Positions 26,237 to 34,043 of a DNA stretch of 64,000 nucleotides are shown piece by piece. Position numbers and translations under genes: made by a program. This stretch comes from Oscillospiraceae bacterium (GTDB lineage Bacteria > Bacillota > Clostridia > Oscillospirales > Acutalibacteraceae). How positions within the stretch are numbered: position 1 is the stretch's first letter; each line of letters begins with the position of its first letter. The DNA lies in NCBI GenBank assembly GCA_910574935.1, contig CAJTCU010000010.1, positions 57,466 to 121,465 of the forward strand. Direction: 5' to 3'. The notes beneath the pieces were generated by a model. That model did not search any database. It had not been told where the DNA came from and saw only the letters and a program-made list of their open reading frames with translations.

Positions 26237-27364
26237 ATGAAGATTATGCTTTTAACCGCCGCCACTGGGGGCGGCCATATCCGTGCCGCCAATGCGGTGG
26301 AAGCGTACATCCGGGAAAATACTAGCTGGGAAGTGCAAAACGTGGACTGCCTAAAGGCCGTGGGCCGCCTTTTGGACAAAACCGTGTGCGACAGCTACCT
26401 GTTTATGGCCAAAAAGGCCCCCATGCTCTTTGGCCGCCTATACAAGCGCACCAATAAAGAGAACCGCTTTTCCAGCCTGGTGCCAAAGCTTAGCGGGCTC
26501 TTTAGCAACCTGCTGTACCCGGCCATTGCCTCTTACGAGCCGGACGTGATCATTACCACCCATCCCTTTGCCACCGAGATGGTGGCAGCCCTAAAGGATG
26601 ACGGCCTGGTGGCCGCGCCTCTAATCTGCATTATCACAGACTATGGGGCCCACCGGGCCTACATTGCCGAAAGCGTGGACAGCTACGTGGTGGCCAGCGA
26701 GGACATGGTCCCCGAGCTGATGGACTTTGGCGTGCCGAAAAAGAAAATCCATCCCTTTGGCATCCCGGTCCACGGGGAATTCTTCGACCGCCAGGATCAG
26801 GCCCAGCTGCTAAAAGGCCTGGACCTGGACCCCAGCCTGCCCACCCTGCTGTTTATGGCCGGCAGTTTCGGCGTTTCCAACATCATCAAGCTCTACCGGG
26901 ACCTGGCCGAGACCCAGGTGAAGATGCAGATCATTGTGATCACGGGCCGCAACCAAAAGCTGTTCGACGCCTTTGAGAAGGAGATTGCCGAAAACCCCGG
27001 CATTCCCACCCGTCTGCTGTTCTTTACCGACGAGGTAGAAAAGTACATGCACGCCGCCGACCTGCTGGTTACCAAGCCCGGGGGCCTTACGGTTTCCGAA
27101 GCCCTGGCCTGCAACCTGCCCATGGCCGTGTTCGACGCCATTCCCGGGCAAGAGGAGGATAACGCCAACTTCCTGAAGACCCACGACATGTGCGTACGCA
27201 TTGACAAGGACGGCGACTTTGCCGGGGAGATTTCACAGCTCCTTCAGGAAAAAAAGCGCCTACAGGCCATGCGGGAAAACTGCGCGGGCTTTGACAAGTC
27301 CCAGTCCATTCCCAATATGCTAAGCCTCATCCAAGAGCTGGTGGATAAAGAGGTGCGGGTATGA
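26237..27364 (+). CDS. GT28 processive diacylglycerol glycosyltransferase (MGDG synthase-like)
   Basis: The 375 aa protein starts MKIMLLTAATGGGHIRAA, the N-terminal GGGH loop of MGDG-synthase/UgtP-type enzymes (residues 1-180). The C-terminal GT28 nucleotide-sugar domain has TKPGGLTVSEALACNLPM (about 280-297). It probably adds glucose or galactose to diacylglycerol, supplying membrane glycolipid and lipoteichoic-acid anchors at the inner membrane face. AAGGAGAG precedes the ATG. It overlaps the next gene by ATGA. Confidence 0.9.
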   Translation: MKIMLLTAATGGGHIRAANAVEAYIRENTSWEVQNVDCLKAVGRLLDKTVCDSYLFMAKKAPMLFGRLYKRTNKENRFSSLVPKLSGLFSNLLYPAIASYEPDVIITTHPFATEMVAALKDDGLVAAPLICIITDYGAHRAYIAESVDSYVVASEDMVPELMDFGVPKKKIHPFGIPVHGEFFDRQDQAQLLKGLDLDPSLPTLLFMAGSFGVSNIIKLYRDLAETQVKMQIIVITGRNQKLFDAFEKEIAENPGIPTRLLFFTDEVEKYMHAADLLVTKPGGLTVSEALACNLPMAVFDAIPGQEEDNANFLKTHDMCVRIDKDGDFAGEISQLLQEKKRLQAMRENCAGFDKSQSIPNMLSLIQELVDKEVRV

Positions 27365-28062
27365 GCTTTTCAAAGGAGGACTACCAGGCCCTTTTGGCAG
27401 AACTAGAGGCCCTGGCGGACCCCAAGTACCGGGACTTCCACCAGGGGCTGGTGCCTGGCACGGAGATTGCCTATGGGGTGCGGGTACCCCAGCTGCGCCA
27501 GCTGGCCCGTTCTATCCTTAAGAAGGACCCCGCTGGATTTTTGGTTGCGGGGGCGCCGGCCAGCTACGAAGAAAAAATGCTTCGGGGCATGGTCATTGCC
27601 GGGATGAAGCTGCCCCCAGAGGAAAAGCTGCCCCTGGTGCGGGACTTTCTGCCCCTCATCGACAACTGGGCGCTGTGCGATACCTTCTGCGGCAGCTTTA
27701 AGCTGAAAAAGCCGGAGGAGAAAGCCGCCTTTTGGCGGTTTATCCAGCCTCTGTTTTCCTGCGGGAGGGAGTACTTTGCCCGGTTCGCCGCGGTAATGTT
27801 CCTGGGCCATTTTGTAGAAGCGGACTACATAGAAGAAGGCCTATCCCTGCTGGAGGCCATGACCCAGGAGCAGTACTATGTGCGCATGGCTGCGGCCTGG
27901 GCGGTGTCGGTGTGCTACGTGAAGTTCCCGGAGGAGACCCTTACGCTGCTTCAGCGCCGGAGCCTGCCGGCCTTTACCCAGAACAAGGCCATCCAAAAGA
28001 TACGGGAGTCCTACCGGGTTGCCCAAGAGGACAAGGAGATGCTGTTGGGCTATAAGATTTGA
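27361..28062 (+). CDS. DNA alkylation repair protein (AlkD-like HEAT repeat)
   Basis: The 233 aa, almost all-helical protein matches the DNA alkylation repair (AlkC/AlkD) HEAT-repeat glycosylases. The conserved block is LPLIDNWALCDTFCGSFK (about residues 97-114), where the family places the Trp and Asp that contact damaged DNA. It would excise N3/N7-alkyl purines. It is translationally coupled to the glycosyltransferase. Many Firmicute members are uncharacterised, so activity is inferred. Confidence 0.85.
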   Translation: MSFSKEDYQALLAELEALADPKYRDFHQGLVPGTEIAYGVRVPQLRQLARSILKKDPAGFLVAGAPASYEEKMLRGMVIAGMKLPPEEKLPLVRDFLPLIDNWALCDTFCGSFKLKKPEEKAAFWRFIQPLFSCGREYFARFAAVMFLGHFVEADYIEEGLSLLEAMTQEQYYVRMAAAWAVSVCYVKFPEETLTLLQRRSLPAFTQNKAIQKIRESYRVAQEDKEMLLGYKI

Positions 28063-28079
28063 CGGGCTGGGAGGGCGCT

Positions 28080-28400
28080 AGGTAAGGGACGGGGGATATA
28101 CCGGCCTCTCTTCTCTGGGGGAGCCCCGTGCTGCGGGTCCGCTGTTTCGGCGGTGTTCCCCACCGGCGAAAGACGCTGCCTTGGGGGCGGCGCTTGCCTG
28201 GTTCTCCTTTTTGATCCGGGTGGGCCGGGCCGGGGGCGTGGAACCACGTTTTCTTTGCTTCGCGCCGCCCCAAACCCCGCCAGGGCTGCTCGCCCTGTAC
28301 CTCGGAAGGCGCCTATCTCGTCTGCCGGCTCGGTCGGGTCAGAACGATTGCCACTGGCAATCTTCCCCGCGCCTTCCCCGCGTCTGTTTGCCTTTTTTGG
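28080..28400. repeat. GC-rich intergenic repeat, copy 3
   Basis: There is no gene. The dyad GTCCGCTGTTTCGGCGG...CCGGCGAAAGACGC (about 28138-28177) belongs with the copies at about 19384 and 21972. More short dyads follow (CGCCAGGGCTGCTCGCCCTG). It lies between convergent genes. Confidence 0.5.
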
Positions 28401-28412
28401 CCTTTCCACATA

Positions 28413-28448
28413 AAAAAACGGCATCGCCCTTTTGGGGCTTTGCCGTTT
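28413..28448 (-). terminator. Intrinsic terminator of argS
   Basis: Read on the minus strand, AACGGCA...AAGCCCcaaaaGGGCGA...TGCCGTT is followed by seven Ts, 8 nt after the argS stop. Confidence 0.88.
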
Positions 28449-28455
28449 CTTTATT

Positions 28456-30141
28456 TTACATGGTATCCGGGGCTGTCACCTTAAACAAGGCCAGGGCGTT
28501 CTCCAGCACGGTCTTGGCCCCTATGCACACCATCAGCCTGGCGGCCGCCAGGGGCTCTTCGCTGCCCTTTACCCGGCAGGCGTTGTAGAACTTGTGGAAC
28601 AGGGTAGACACATTCACCACATACCGGGTAATGCGGGCCGGGTCCAGAGCCCGGGCCGCCCCGGCTACCTCGCCGGTATAGGCCGAGAGCAACCGGATAA
28701 GCTCCATCTCCTCTGGGGCGGCAAGCAGGGCCAGCTCCTCTGCGGTACAGGGCCTGGGCCGGATGCCGTCGGCCTCCAGGTTCCGCAGAATGCTGCAAAT
28801 TCGGGCATGGGCGTACTGCACGTAGTACACCGGGTTCTGGGCGTCCTGTTTTACCGCCAGGTCCAGGTCAAAGTCGATTTTGGTGTTTGGCTCGTAGGAG
28901 TTGAAGAGGAACCGGGCCGCGTCCACCGGCACCTCGTCCAGCAGGGTGGCCATGGTGATGGCCTTGCCGCTGCGCTTACTCAGCTTCACGGCCTGGCCAT
29001 CCCGCACCAGGTTCACCATCTGCATCAGCACTACCCCCAGCCGGGAGGCGTCCACCCCCAGGGCCGCCACAGCCCCCCGCAGCCGGGGCACATAGCCGTG
29101 GTGGTCGGCGCCCAGCACGTTGATAGCTAGGTCAAAGTTCCTGGTCACCAGTTTATTGTAATGATACGCAATGTCCGGCACCACGTAGGTGGGCACCCCG
29201 TTGGAGCGCACCAGCACAAAGTCATCGCTGCCGAACTCGCCGCCCCTAAACCACAGGGCTCCGTCCTTCTCATAGGTAACGCCCTTCTCCTTCAGCAGCT
29301 CTACCACCCGGCTCACGGCCCCGCTCTCATGAAGGGTGGACTCGTGAAACCAGTTGTCGTACTCCACCCGGTAACGCAGCAGGTCGTCGTGGAGCACCTG
29401 GATATTCTTGGGAATGGCAAAGCCCACCAGGGCCGCCCGGCGCTCCTCGCCGGGGCGGTTTACATACTGGTCGCCGTACTTCTCGGCAAAAGCCTGGGCG
29501 TTCTCCACCACGTCCGCTCCCAGGTATCCGTCCTCCGGGAAGGGGAACTCCGGCTGGAACAGCTGCATATACCGGGCTTCAATGGAAAGGCCGTAGCGGT
29601 TCACTTGGTTCCCCGCGTCGTTTACGTAAAATTCCCGCTCCACCTGGTAGCCGGCCGCCTCCAGCACAGCGGAAAGCGCGTCTCCCAGCACGCCGCCCCG
29701 GGCGTTGCCAATGTGCATGGGCCCGGTGGGGTTGGCGGAGACATACTCCACCAGCACCCGCCTGCCGCCGCCAAAGGCGCTTTTGCCATAGTCCGCGCCC
29801 AGTCGGGCAATGTCCTGTAAGATCTCCCCGTAAAAGCGGGGATGGTACGTGAAGTTCAGGAACCCGGGCCCGGCGATCTCACATTTCTCAAAATAGCTGC
29901 CGGAGAGGTCCAGGTTATCGGCAATGGCCTGGGCAATCTTTCGGGGCGCGGCGTGGAACGCCCTGGCCCCGGCCATGGCGGCGTTACAGGACCAGTCCCC
30001 GTGGGCGCGGTCGGCGGGCACTTCCAGGGCGACGGCGGGGGGCTCGGCCTGGGGAAGCTGGCCGGAGCGGACGGCGGACTCTATAGCGGCGGCAATGGCC
30101 TGCCGCAGCTGAGATTTAGCGGTTTCTACGATTTGAGACAA
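28456..30141 (-). CDS. argS: Arginyl-tRNA synthetase
   Basis: The 561 aa class Ia synthetase has an N-terminal tRNA-recognition add-on (Add-1, about 1-110), the HIGH motif PMHIGNARGG (about residue 140), and the DALR anticodon-binding domain (about 440-561, ending LALFKVTAPDTM). As in many ArgRS the KMSKS equivalent is weakly conserved (KLSKRSGKAITM, about 370). It attaches Arg to tRNA-Arg. No T-box was seen upstream; instead a MITE lies 31 bp from the start codon. Confidence 0.97.
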   Translation of the reverse strand: MSQIVETAKSQLRQAIAAAIESAVRSGQLPQAEPPAVALEVPADRAHGDWSCNAAMAGARAFHAAPRKIAQAIADNLDLSGSYFEKCEIAGPGFLNFTYHPRFYGEILQDIARLGADYGKSAFGGGRRVLVEYVSANPTGPMHIGNARGGVLGDALSAVLEAAGYQVEREFYVNDAGNQVNRYGLSIEARYMQLFQPEFPFPEDGYLGADVVENAQAFAEKYGDQYVNRPGEERRAALVGFAIPKNIQVLHDDLLRYRVEYDNWFHESTLHESGAVSRVVELLKEKGVTYEKDGALWFRGGEFGSDDFVLVRSNGVPTYVVPDIAYHYNKLVTRNFDLAINVLGADHHGYVPRLRGAVAALGVDASRLGVVLMQMVNLVRDGQAVKLSKRSGKAITMATLLDEVPVDAARFLFNSYEPNTKIDFDLDLAVKQDAQNPVYYVQYAHARICSILRNLEADGIRPRPCTAEELALLAAPEEMELIRLLSAYTGEVAGAARALDPARITRYVVNVSTLFHKFYNACRVKGSEEPLAAARLMVCIGAKTVLENALALFKVTAPDTM

Positions 30142-30171
30142 TTTTATCGTTCCTTTCCATTACAATTATCC

Positions 30172-30340
30172 TTAAGGAACCACTGAATAAATCCTGCCTA
30201 ACGGCTTGGCACGCAACGCGCTTGCATATTTCCCGTCATAGGGCACAGCTTTTGCTTTCCAACCGCAAGCGATCTATGCACTCTGACGAAAAATCTGACT
30301 GCGCAATTTGCGCACCAGATTGAATTCAGTGGTTCCTTAA
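30172..30340. mobile_element. MITE family B, intact copy (169 bp)
   Basis: It is bounded by perfect inverted repeats TTAAGGAACCACTGAAT at both ends (30172-30188 and 30324-30340), with TTAA at each tip. The interior has no coding potential and matches the degenerate copy at 14125-14270. The right end supplies the stop codon of the gene at 30337. Confidence 0.82.
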
Positions 30341-30903
30341 CATTCACAACGCAAGCCAAGCAACATGGCGCGGTCAAGGGGCGGGGAAGCCGCCAGCAGC
30401 AGTGGTTCTGACCCGGCCCAGGCGGCAGCCAAAACAGGCCCCAAGGTTTCGCCGTAGAACGCGCCTCTTTGCGCCCGCAGGCCTTCCAATATTCCTACGG
30501 TCTCCTCCCGGCTGGCGGCTAAGTTGCGCCGCAGCTGGTCCAGGGTCATTCCCTGTCCATAGTAATAATCGGTCAGATAGTCCTCCACCCCATAGACCTC
30601 AAAACCCGCCGGAAGCTTCTCAAAGGGATACTCCAGCGCCCGGGCCCGGGTAAGCTTGGTGGATAGGCTCACGCAGTCCAGGTTCAGTTCCACGTCGCAC
30701 AGCCCCGACACCGAGATCACCGGGATGGGATAGTGGGCAAGCCGGTACGCCCCCTGTTCATTTTTATAGTAATGCCCGTTATACCACCCCGCCTCTACCG
30801 GCAGCCCCAGGGTCTCCAGGGCTTTTTGCAGCCGTTCCCGCCGCTGGCAGAGCCCGGCATATAAACAGTCTAAGGCTTCTAAGTCGGCTTCTAAGTCCAT
30901 CAT
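30337..30903 (-). CDS. Conserved hypothetical protein, possibly C-terminally altered by a MITE
   Basis: This 188 aa soluble protein is unrecognised. The N-terminus is a charged helix (LEALDCLYAGLCQRRERL). The middle carries a beta-rich segment (YNGHYYKNEQGAYRLAHYP) and a YGVEDYLTDYYYGQG motif. Its TAA stop (30337-30339) lies inside the terminal repeat of the MITE, so the original C-terminus may have been longer. It overlaps the DUF1934 gene by 4 nt and so belongs to that operon. Its function is not inferred. Confidence 0.6.
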   Translation of the reverse strand: MMDLEADLEALDCLYAGLCQRRERLQKALETLGLPVEAGWYNGHYYKNEQGAYRLAHYPIPVISVSGLCDVELNLDCVSLSTKLTRARALEYPFEKLPAGFEVYGVEDYLTDYYYGQGMTLDQLRRNLAASREETVGILEGLRAQRGAFYGETLGPVLAAAWAGSEPLLLAASPPLDRAMLLGLRCEC

Positions 30904-31334
30904 AGGCAGCTCCCAGGCAGGGGGCTGACCTCTACCAAAAGCTCGTTGCGGCTGGATAGGTTGGAATCAATGTCCAGGGTATACTTGATCTCCAACGAAC
31001 CCCCGGTTTGGTCCAGGGCCTGGCGCAGTTCGCTGGTAAACACCCCCACGGTCATGGAGCCAAAGCCCGTGTCGTACAGGCACAGGTGGCGGCGTCCCTT
31101 TTCCAAAATCAGCCGGGTGGTGGACCCGGCCCGCATCATGGTCACTTTGCCGGGCTCCACTTTTAAAACAGCCGTGTGAGAAACGCGAGGGTCCTCGTCG
31201 TCGTACTCCTTATAGGCAATATACCGCACGTCGTCCCGCTGGGTATAAGAACCCGTGGTGGAAAGCACCACCTCGCCGGTGTCCTCCGCGTAGATCTGAC
31301 GGCCTTTGATATTAATATTATAATCCTCTCGCAT
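30900..31334 (-). CDS. DUF1934 (YwiB-like) calycin-fold protein
   Basis: This 144 aa all-beta protein has the DUF1934 pattern: a start with NINIKGRQI, then YTQRDDVRYIAYKEYD, and a C-terminal GGSLEIKYTLDIDSN strand pair. The Bacillus homologue ywiB also lies beside argS, and the same neighbourhood is kept here. The function is unknown; the fold is lipocalin-like. GGAGGCGGGA lies just upstream of the ATG. Confidence 0.82.
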   Translation of the reverse strand: MREDYNINIKGRQIYAEDTGEVVLSTTGSYTQRDDVRYIAYKEYDDEDPRVSHTAVLKVEPGKVTMMRAGSTTRLILEKGRRHLCLYDTGFGSMTVGVFTSELRQALDQTGGSLEIKYTLDIDSNLSSRNELLVEVSPLPGSCL

Positions 31335-31400
31335 CTTCCCGCCTCCTTTACCACTTTGGGGGTTGGTTTTTTATTCTGTTCTATAAGATTTTCTTACGCT

Positions 31401-32210
31401 TCAGGCCCCTGCTTCCAGGTCTACCTGTTTTCCCTCCACAGCATGGCCCAAAAACAGCTGGGCCACTGCCCCGAAGTTTTCCGGCGCGTCGCTAACATAA
31501 TACTCCGCCCGCCGGGGCTGTTCCGCCCCGCACAGCATCTCCTGGGTCTCCAGGTACCCGGCCAGGGCCAGGGCCGCCTCTCTTCCGCTGTCCACCAGCG
31601 TCACCCCGCTGCCCATCACCCGCTGGATGGTCTCCCGGATCAGCGGGTAGTGGGTGCAGCCCAAGATCAGCGTATCCACCCCGGCCTCCCGCAGGGGGGC
31701 CAGATACCGTTCCGCCACCAGCCGGGTCACCTCTTCCTCTGGCTCCACAAAGCCGTTTTCCACCAGGGGCACAAACAGCGGGCAGGCCTGGGGATACACC
31801 CAAAGCCCCGGGTCCAGCTCCTTTAGGGTGCGTTCATAGGCCCCGCTGTGGATGCTGGCGCTGGTACCGATCACCCCCACCCTGCGGTTTCTGGTCTGCC
31901 GCACGGCGGCCTGGGCTGTGGGCATTAGCACGTCAAAATAGGGCACCGGCAGCCGTGCGCCAATATCCGCCGAGGTAGAGCTTACTGTACCACAGGCCGC
32001 CAGCACTGCCTTAACCTGGTGTTTCATCAAAAAGGACATGTCCTGCCAAGCGTAGCGCCGCACCGTCTCCCGGCTGCGGGTGCCGTAGGGCACCCGGCCC
32101 GTATCGCCAAAGTAGACCAGGCTCTCCCTGGGCAGCAGGCCCTCCAGAGCTTTCACCGCGGTGAGTCCCCCCAGGCCGGAATCAAACACTCCAATGGGCC
32201 GGTTATCCAT
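31401..32210 (-). CDS. murI: Glutamate racemase
   Basis: The 269 aa protein starts at 32210 (MDNRPIGVFDSGLGGLTAV). The two catalytic Cys residues are in AACGTVSSTSA (about residue 73) and LGCTHYPLI (about 183). The first is a variant of the common ACNTA form. The enzyme makes D-glutamate for peptidoglycan. It overlaps ddl by 8 nt, so two enzymes that make or use D-amino acids for the wall are coupled. Confidence 0.95.
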   Translation of the reverse strand: MDNRPIGVFDSGLGGLTAVKALEGLLPRESLVYFGDTGRVPYGTRSRETVRRYAWQDMSFLMKHQVKAVLAACGTVSSTSADIGARLPVPYFDVLMPTAQAAVRQTRNRRVGVIGTSASIHSGAYERTLKELDPGLWVYPQACPLFVPLVENGFVEPEEEVTRLVAERYLAPLREAGVDTLILGCTHYPLIRETIQRVMGSGVTLVDSGREAALALAGYLETQEMLCGAEQPRRAEYYVSDAPENFGAVAQLFLGHAVEGKQVDLEAGA

Positions 32211-33282
32211 TGGCGCCCTCCCCGGCCCGCTGAAAGGCCAGCTCAATCAGCCGGTCCAGCAGCCCGCCGTAGGTCATCCCTCCGGCCATCCACAGCTTGG
32301 GATACATGCTGATAGAGGTAAAGCCCGGCAGGGTATTGATCTCGTTGAGCACCACCCGGCCGTCCTCTTCCACAAAGAAGTCCACCCGGGAAAGCCCCGA
32401 ACAGCCCAGCAGCCGGTAGGCACGCACAGCGGTCTCCCGTATCTCCTGGGCGGCCTTTTCGCTGATGCGCGCCGGGATAAACAGCTGGCTGGTGCCGTTA
32501 ATATACTTGTCGTCATAGTCGTAGAACTGGGCGCTGGCCCCTATCTCCCCCACCAGAGAAGCCTCCGCCCCCTGGCGGGTGCCCAGCACGGCGCACTCTA
32601 CCTCTTGGCCGCGCACGCCCTGCTCTACCACAATCTTCCCATCCTCCTGGGCGGCCTTACGAATGGCCGCGTCCAGGCCCTCGGGGCTCTCCACCTTGCT
32701 AACCCCCACCGAGGACCCGGCGTTGGCAGGCTTGACGAACACGGGGAAGTCCAGCCGGGCCTCAATCTTGTTGCGCACCTTCTCCGGCGCGGCCTCATAC
32801 CGGTCCGCGTAGAACCACAGGTACAGGGCCTGGGGAATACCCGCCGCAGACAGCTGGGTGTGGGTCACGGCCTTATCCATACACACTGCGGAGCTAGTGG
32901 TATCACACCCCACATAGGGTACCCCGGAAAGCTGGAATAGCCCCTGTACGGTGCCGTCCTCGCCGTTTTTGCCGTGGAGAGCCGGAAAAACGCAGTCCAG
33001 CCGGATAACCTGGGCCTCGCCCTGCCGCAGTACCACCAGGCCGTGGACCGTGGGGTCCGGCGCAAGAAAAGCTGGGGTCCCCTTTAACCAAGAGCCGTCC
33101 TCCAGGCCGGAAGCCGGCCCCTCATACAGCAGCCAGCGGCCCTCTTTTGTAATACCCACCATGTACACGTCGTACTTTTCCGGGTCCAGGTTTTGCAGAA
33201 TAGACCTAGCGGACATTAAGGACACCTCATGCTCAGAGGACTGGCCGCCAAAAAGCACGGCCAGACTGATTTTTTTGCTCAT
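32203..33282 (-). CDS. ddl: D-alanine--D-alanine ligase
   Basis: The 359 aa ATP-grasp enzyme starts at 33282 (KKISLAVLFGGQSSEHEVS). Signature parts are FPALHGKNGEDGT (about 100), FVKPANAGSSVGVSK (about 185) and the C-terminal LNEINTLPGFTSISMYPKL, which holds the metal ligands. It joins two D-Ala for the peptidoglycan stem. The active-site Tyr/Phe that distinguishes D-Ala-D-Lac ligases was not checked by alignment. AAAGAG precedes the start. Confidence 0.95.
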   Translation of the reverse strand: MSKKISLAVLFGGQSSEHEVSLMSARSILQNLDPEKYDVYMVGITKEGRWLLYEGPASGLEDGSWLKGTPAFLAPDPTVHGLVVLRQGEAQVIRLDCVFPALHGKNGEDGTVQGLFQLSGVPYVGCDTTSSAVCMDKAVTHTQLSAAGIPQALYLWFYADRYEAAPEKVRNKIEARLDFPVFVKPANAGSSVGVSKVESPEGLDAAIRKAAQEDGKIVVEQGVRGQEVECAVLGTRQGAEASLVGEIGASAQFYDYDDKYINGTSQLFIPARISEKAAQEIRETAVRAYRLLGCSGLSRVDFFVEEDGRVVLNEINTLPGFTSISMYPKLWMAGGMTYGGLLDRLIELAFQRAGEGANG

Positions 33283-33481
33283 GGGAATCACGCTCTTTTC
33301 TGGTAAGATTATGAAAGGCATGGAAAAAAACTCGTATTTGGATCCTGTCTATAGAAATAATCGTGCCCGTCTTTTCGGTGGATTTCGGCGGTTTCCACGA
33401 CAAAAGAGGTTGCCCCCCGAGACCACCCGCGCTTGTTTCCTTGAACCCGCAGAAAATCCGGGCGTCCAACCCGTGGAAAGC
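33283..33481. other. Spacer upstream of ddl
   Basis: This AT/GC-mixed stretch runs between the ddl start and the MITE pair. No gene or clear promoter was recognised. Confidence 0.35.
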
Positions 33482-33642
33482 TAGGCCTTGTTTAAAAAAC
33501 CGGAAGTACCGTCTTTATGCCCCATACAGGCGGATTTCTGTGTCGAACATTCCCGAGACACGAACCCCTGGTGGTTTTCTCTTGGAAACCGCCTTGTTTT
33601 GAGCAAAAATCCGGCGCTCCCTTTATTTTCAAACCAGCCCTA
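33482..33642. mobile_element. MITE family A, copy 2 (161 bp)
   Basis: The left end TAGGCCTTGTTTAAAAAA and the right-end complement TAGGGCTGGTTTGAAAATAAA are imperfect versions of the family A terminal repeat. There is no coding capacity. It shares its right TA with the next element. Confidence 0.7.
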
Positions 33643-33805
33643 GAGTCTGTTTGAAAACGCCGAAACAGGGTCTGTTTTGCCCAGAAATGGTGGCTTCGAC
33701 GTCAAAAATCCTGGAAAGGCGCCAGCATTTCTTGCGGTTCTTTCCTGGAACCCACTTATTTCTATGCAAAGATCCAGCGTTTCTCCCATTTTAAAACAGA
33801 CTCTA
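33641..33805. mobile_element. MITE family A, copy 3 (165 bp)
   Basis: The left end TAGAGTCTGTTTGAAAAC pairs with the right-end complement TAGAGTCTGTTTTAAAATGG. It is head-to-tail with copy 2 and shares one TA dinucleotide, as expected if one inserted at the TA boundary of the other. Confidence 0.7.
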
Positions 33806-34043
33806 GCGTTCTGGCAAAAGAACCCGTACCGCCGGCATTGCCATAAAAAAGGCTTTTTACATCCTTACTATATGCTCCATAAACACCCGGGGGCACTTTC
33901 CTTTGCATTATACTATATCCTCTCCCAATTATCAACCTTTCTTTCTCCCTTTCCCAGGGCAGGAAAAGGCTGCCGCAAAAAACCAGCGCTCCCGGCCTTT
34001 CAAAAGGCCCTGGAACGCTGATCCTTGTTCAATCTACACTATT
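33806..34043. other. Spacer downstream of the P-type ATPase gene
   Basis: No gene is apparent. GGCTGCCGCAAAAAACC and a GGAAAGGCC-type dyad near 33967-34019 are the only structure seen. Confidence 0.35.

Noticed and set aside
24219..33282. Vancomycin-resistance cluster (VanW family protein and Ddl)
   Set aside because: The genes are 6 kb apart, ddl is coupled to murI, and there is no vanH/vanX/vanS-type set. These are ordinary wall genes.
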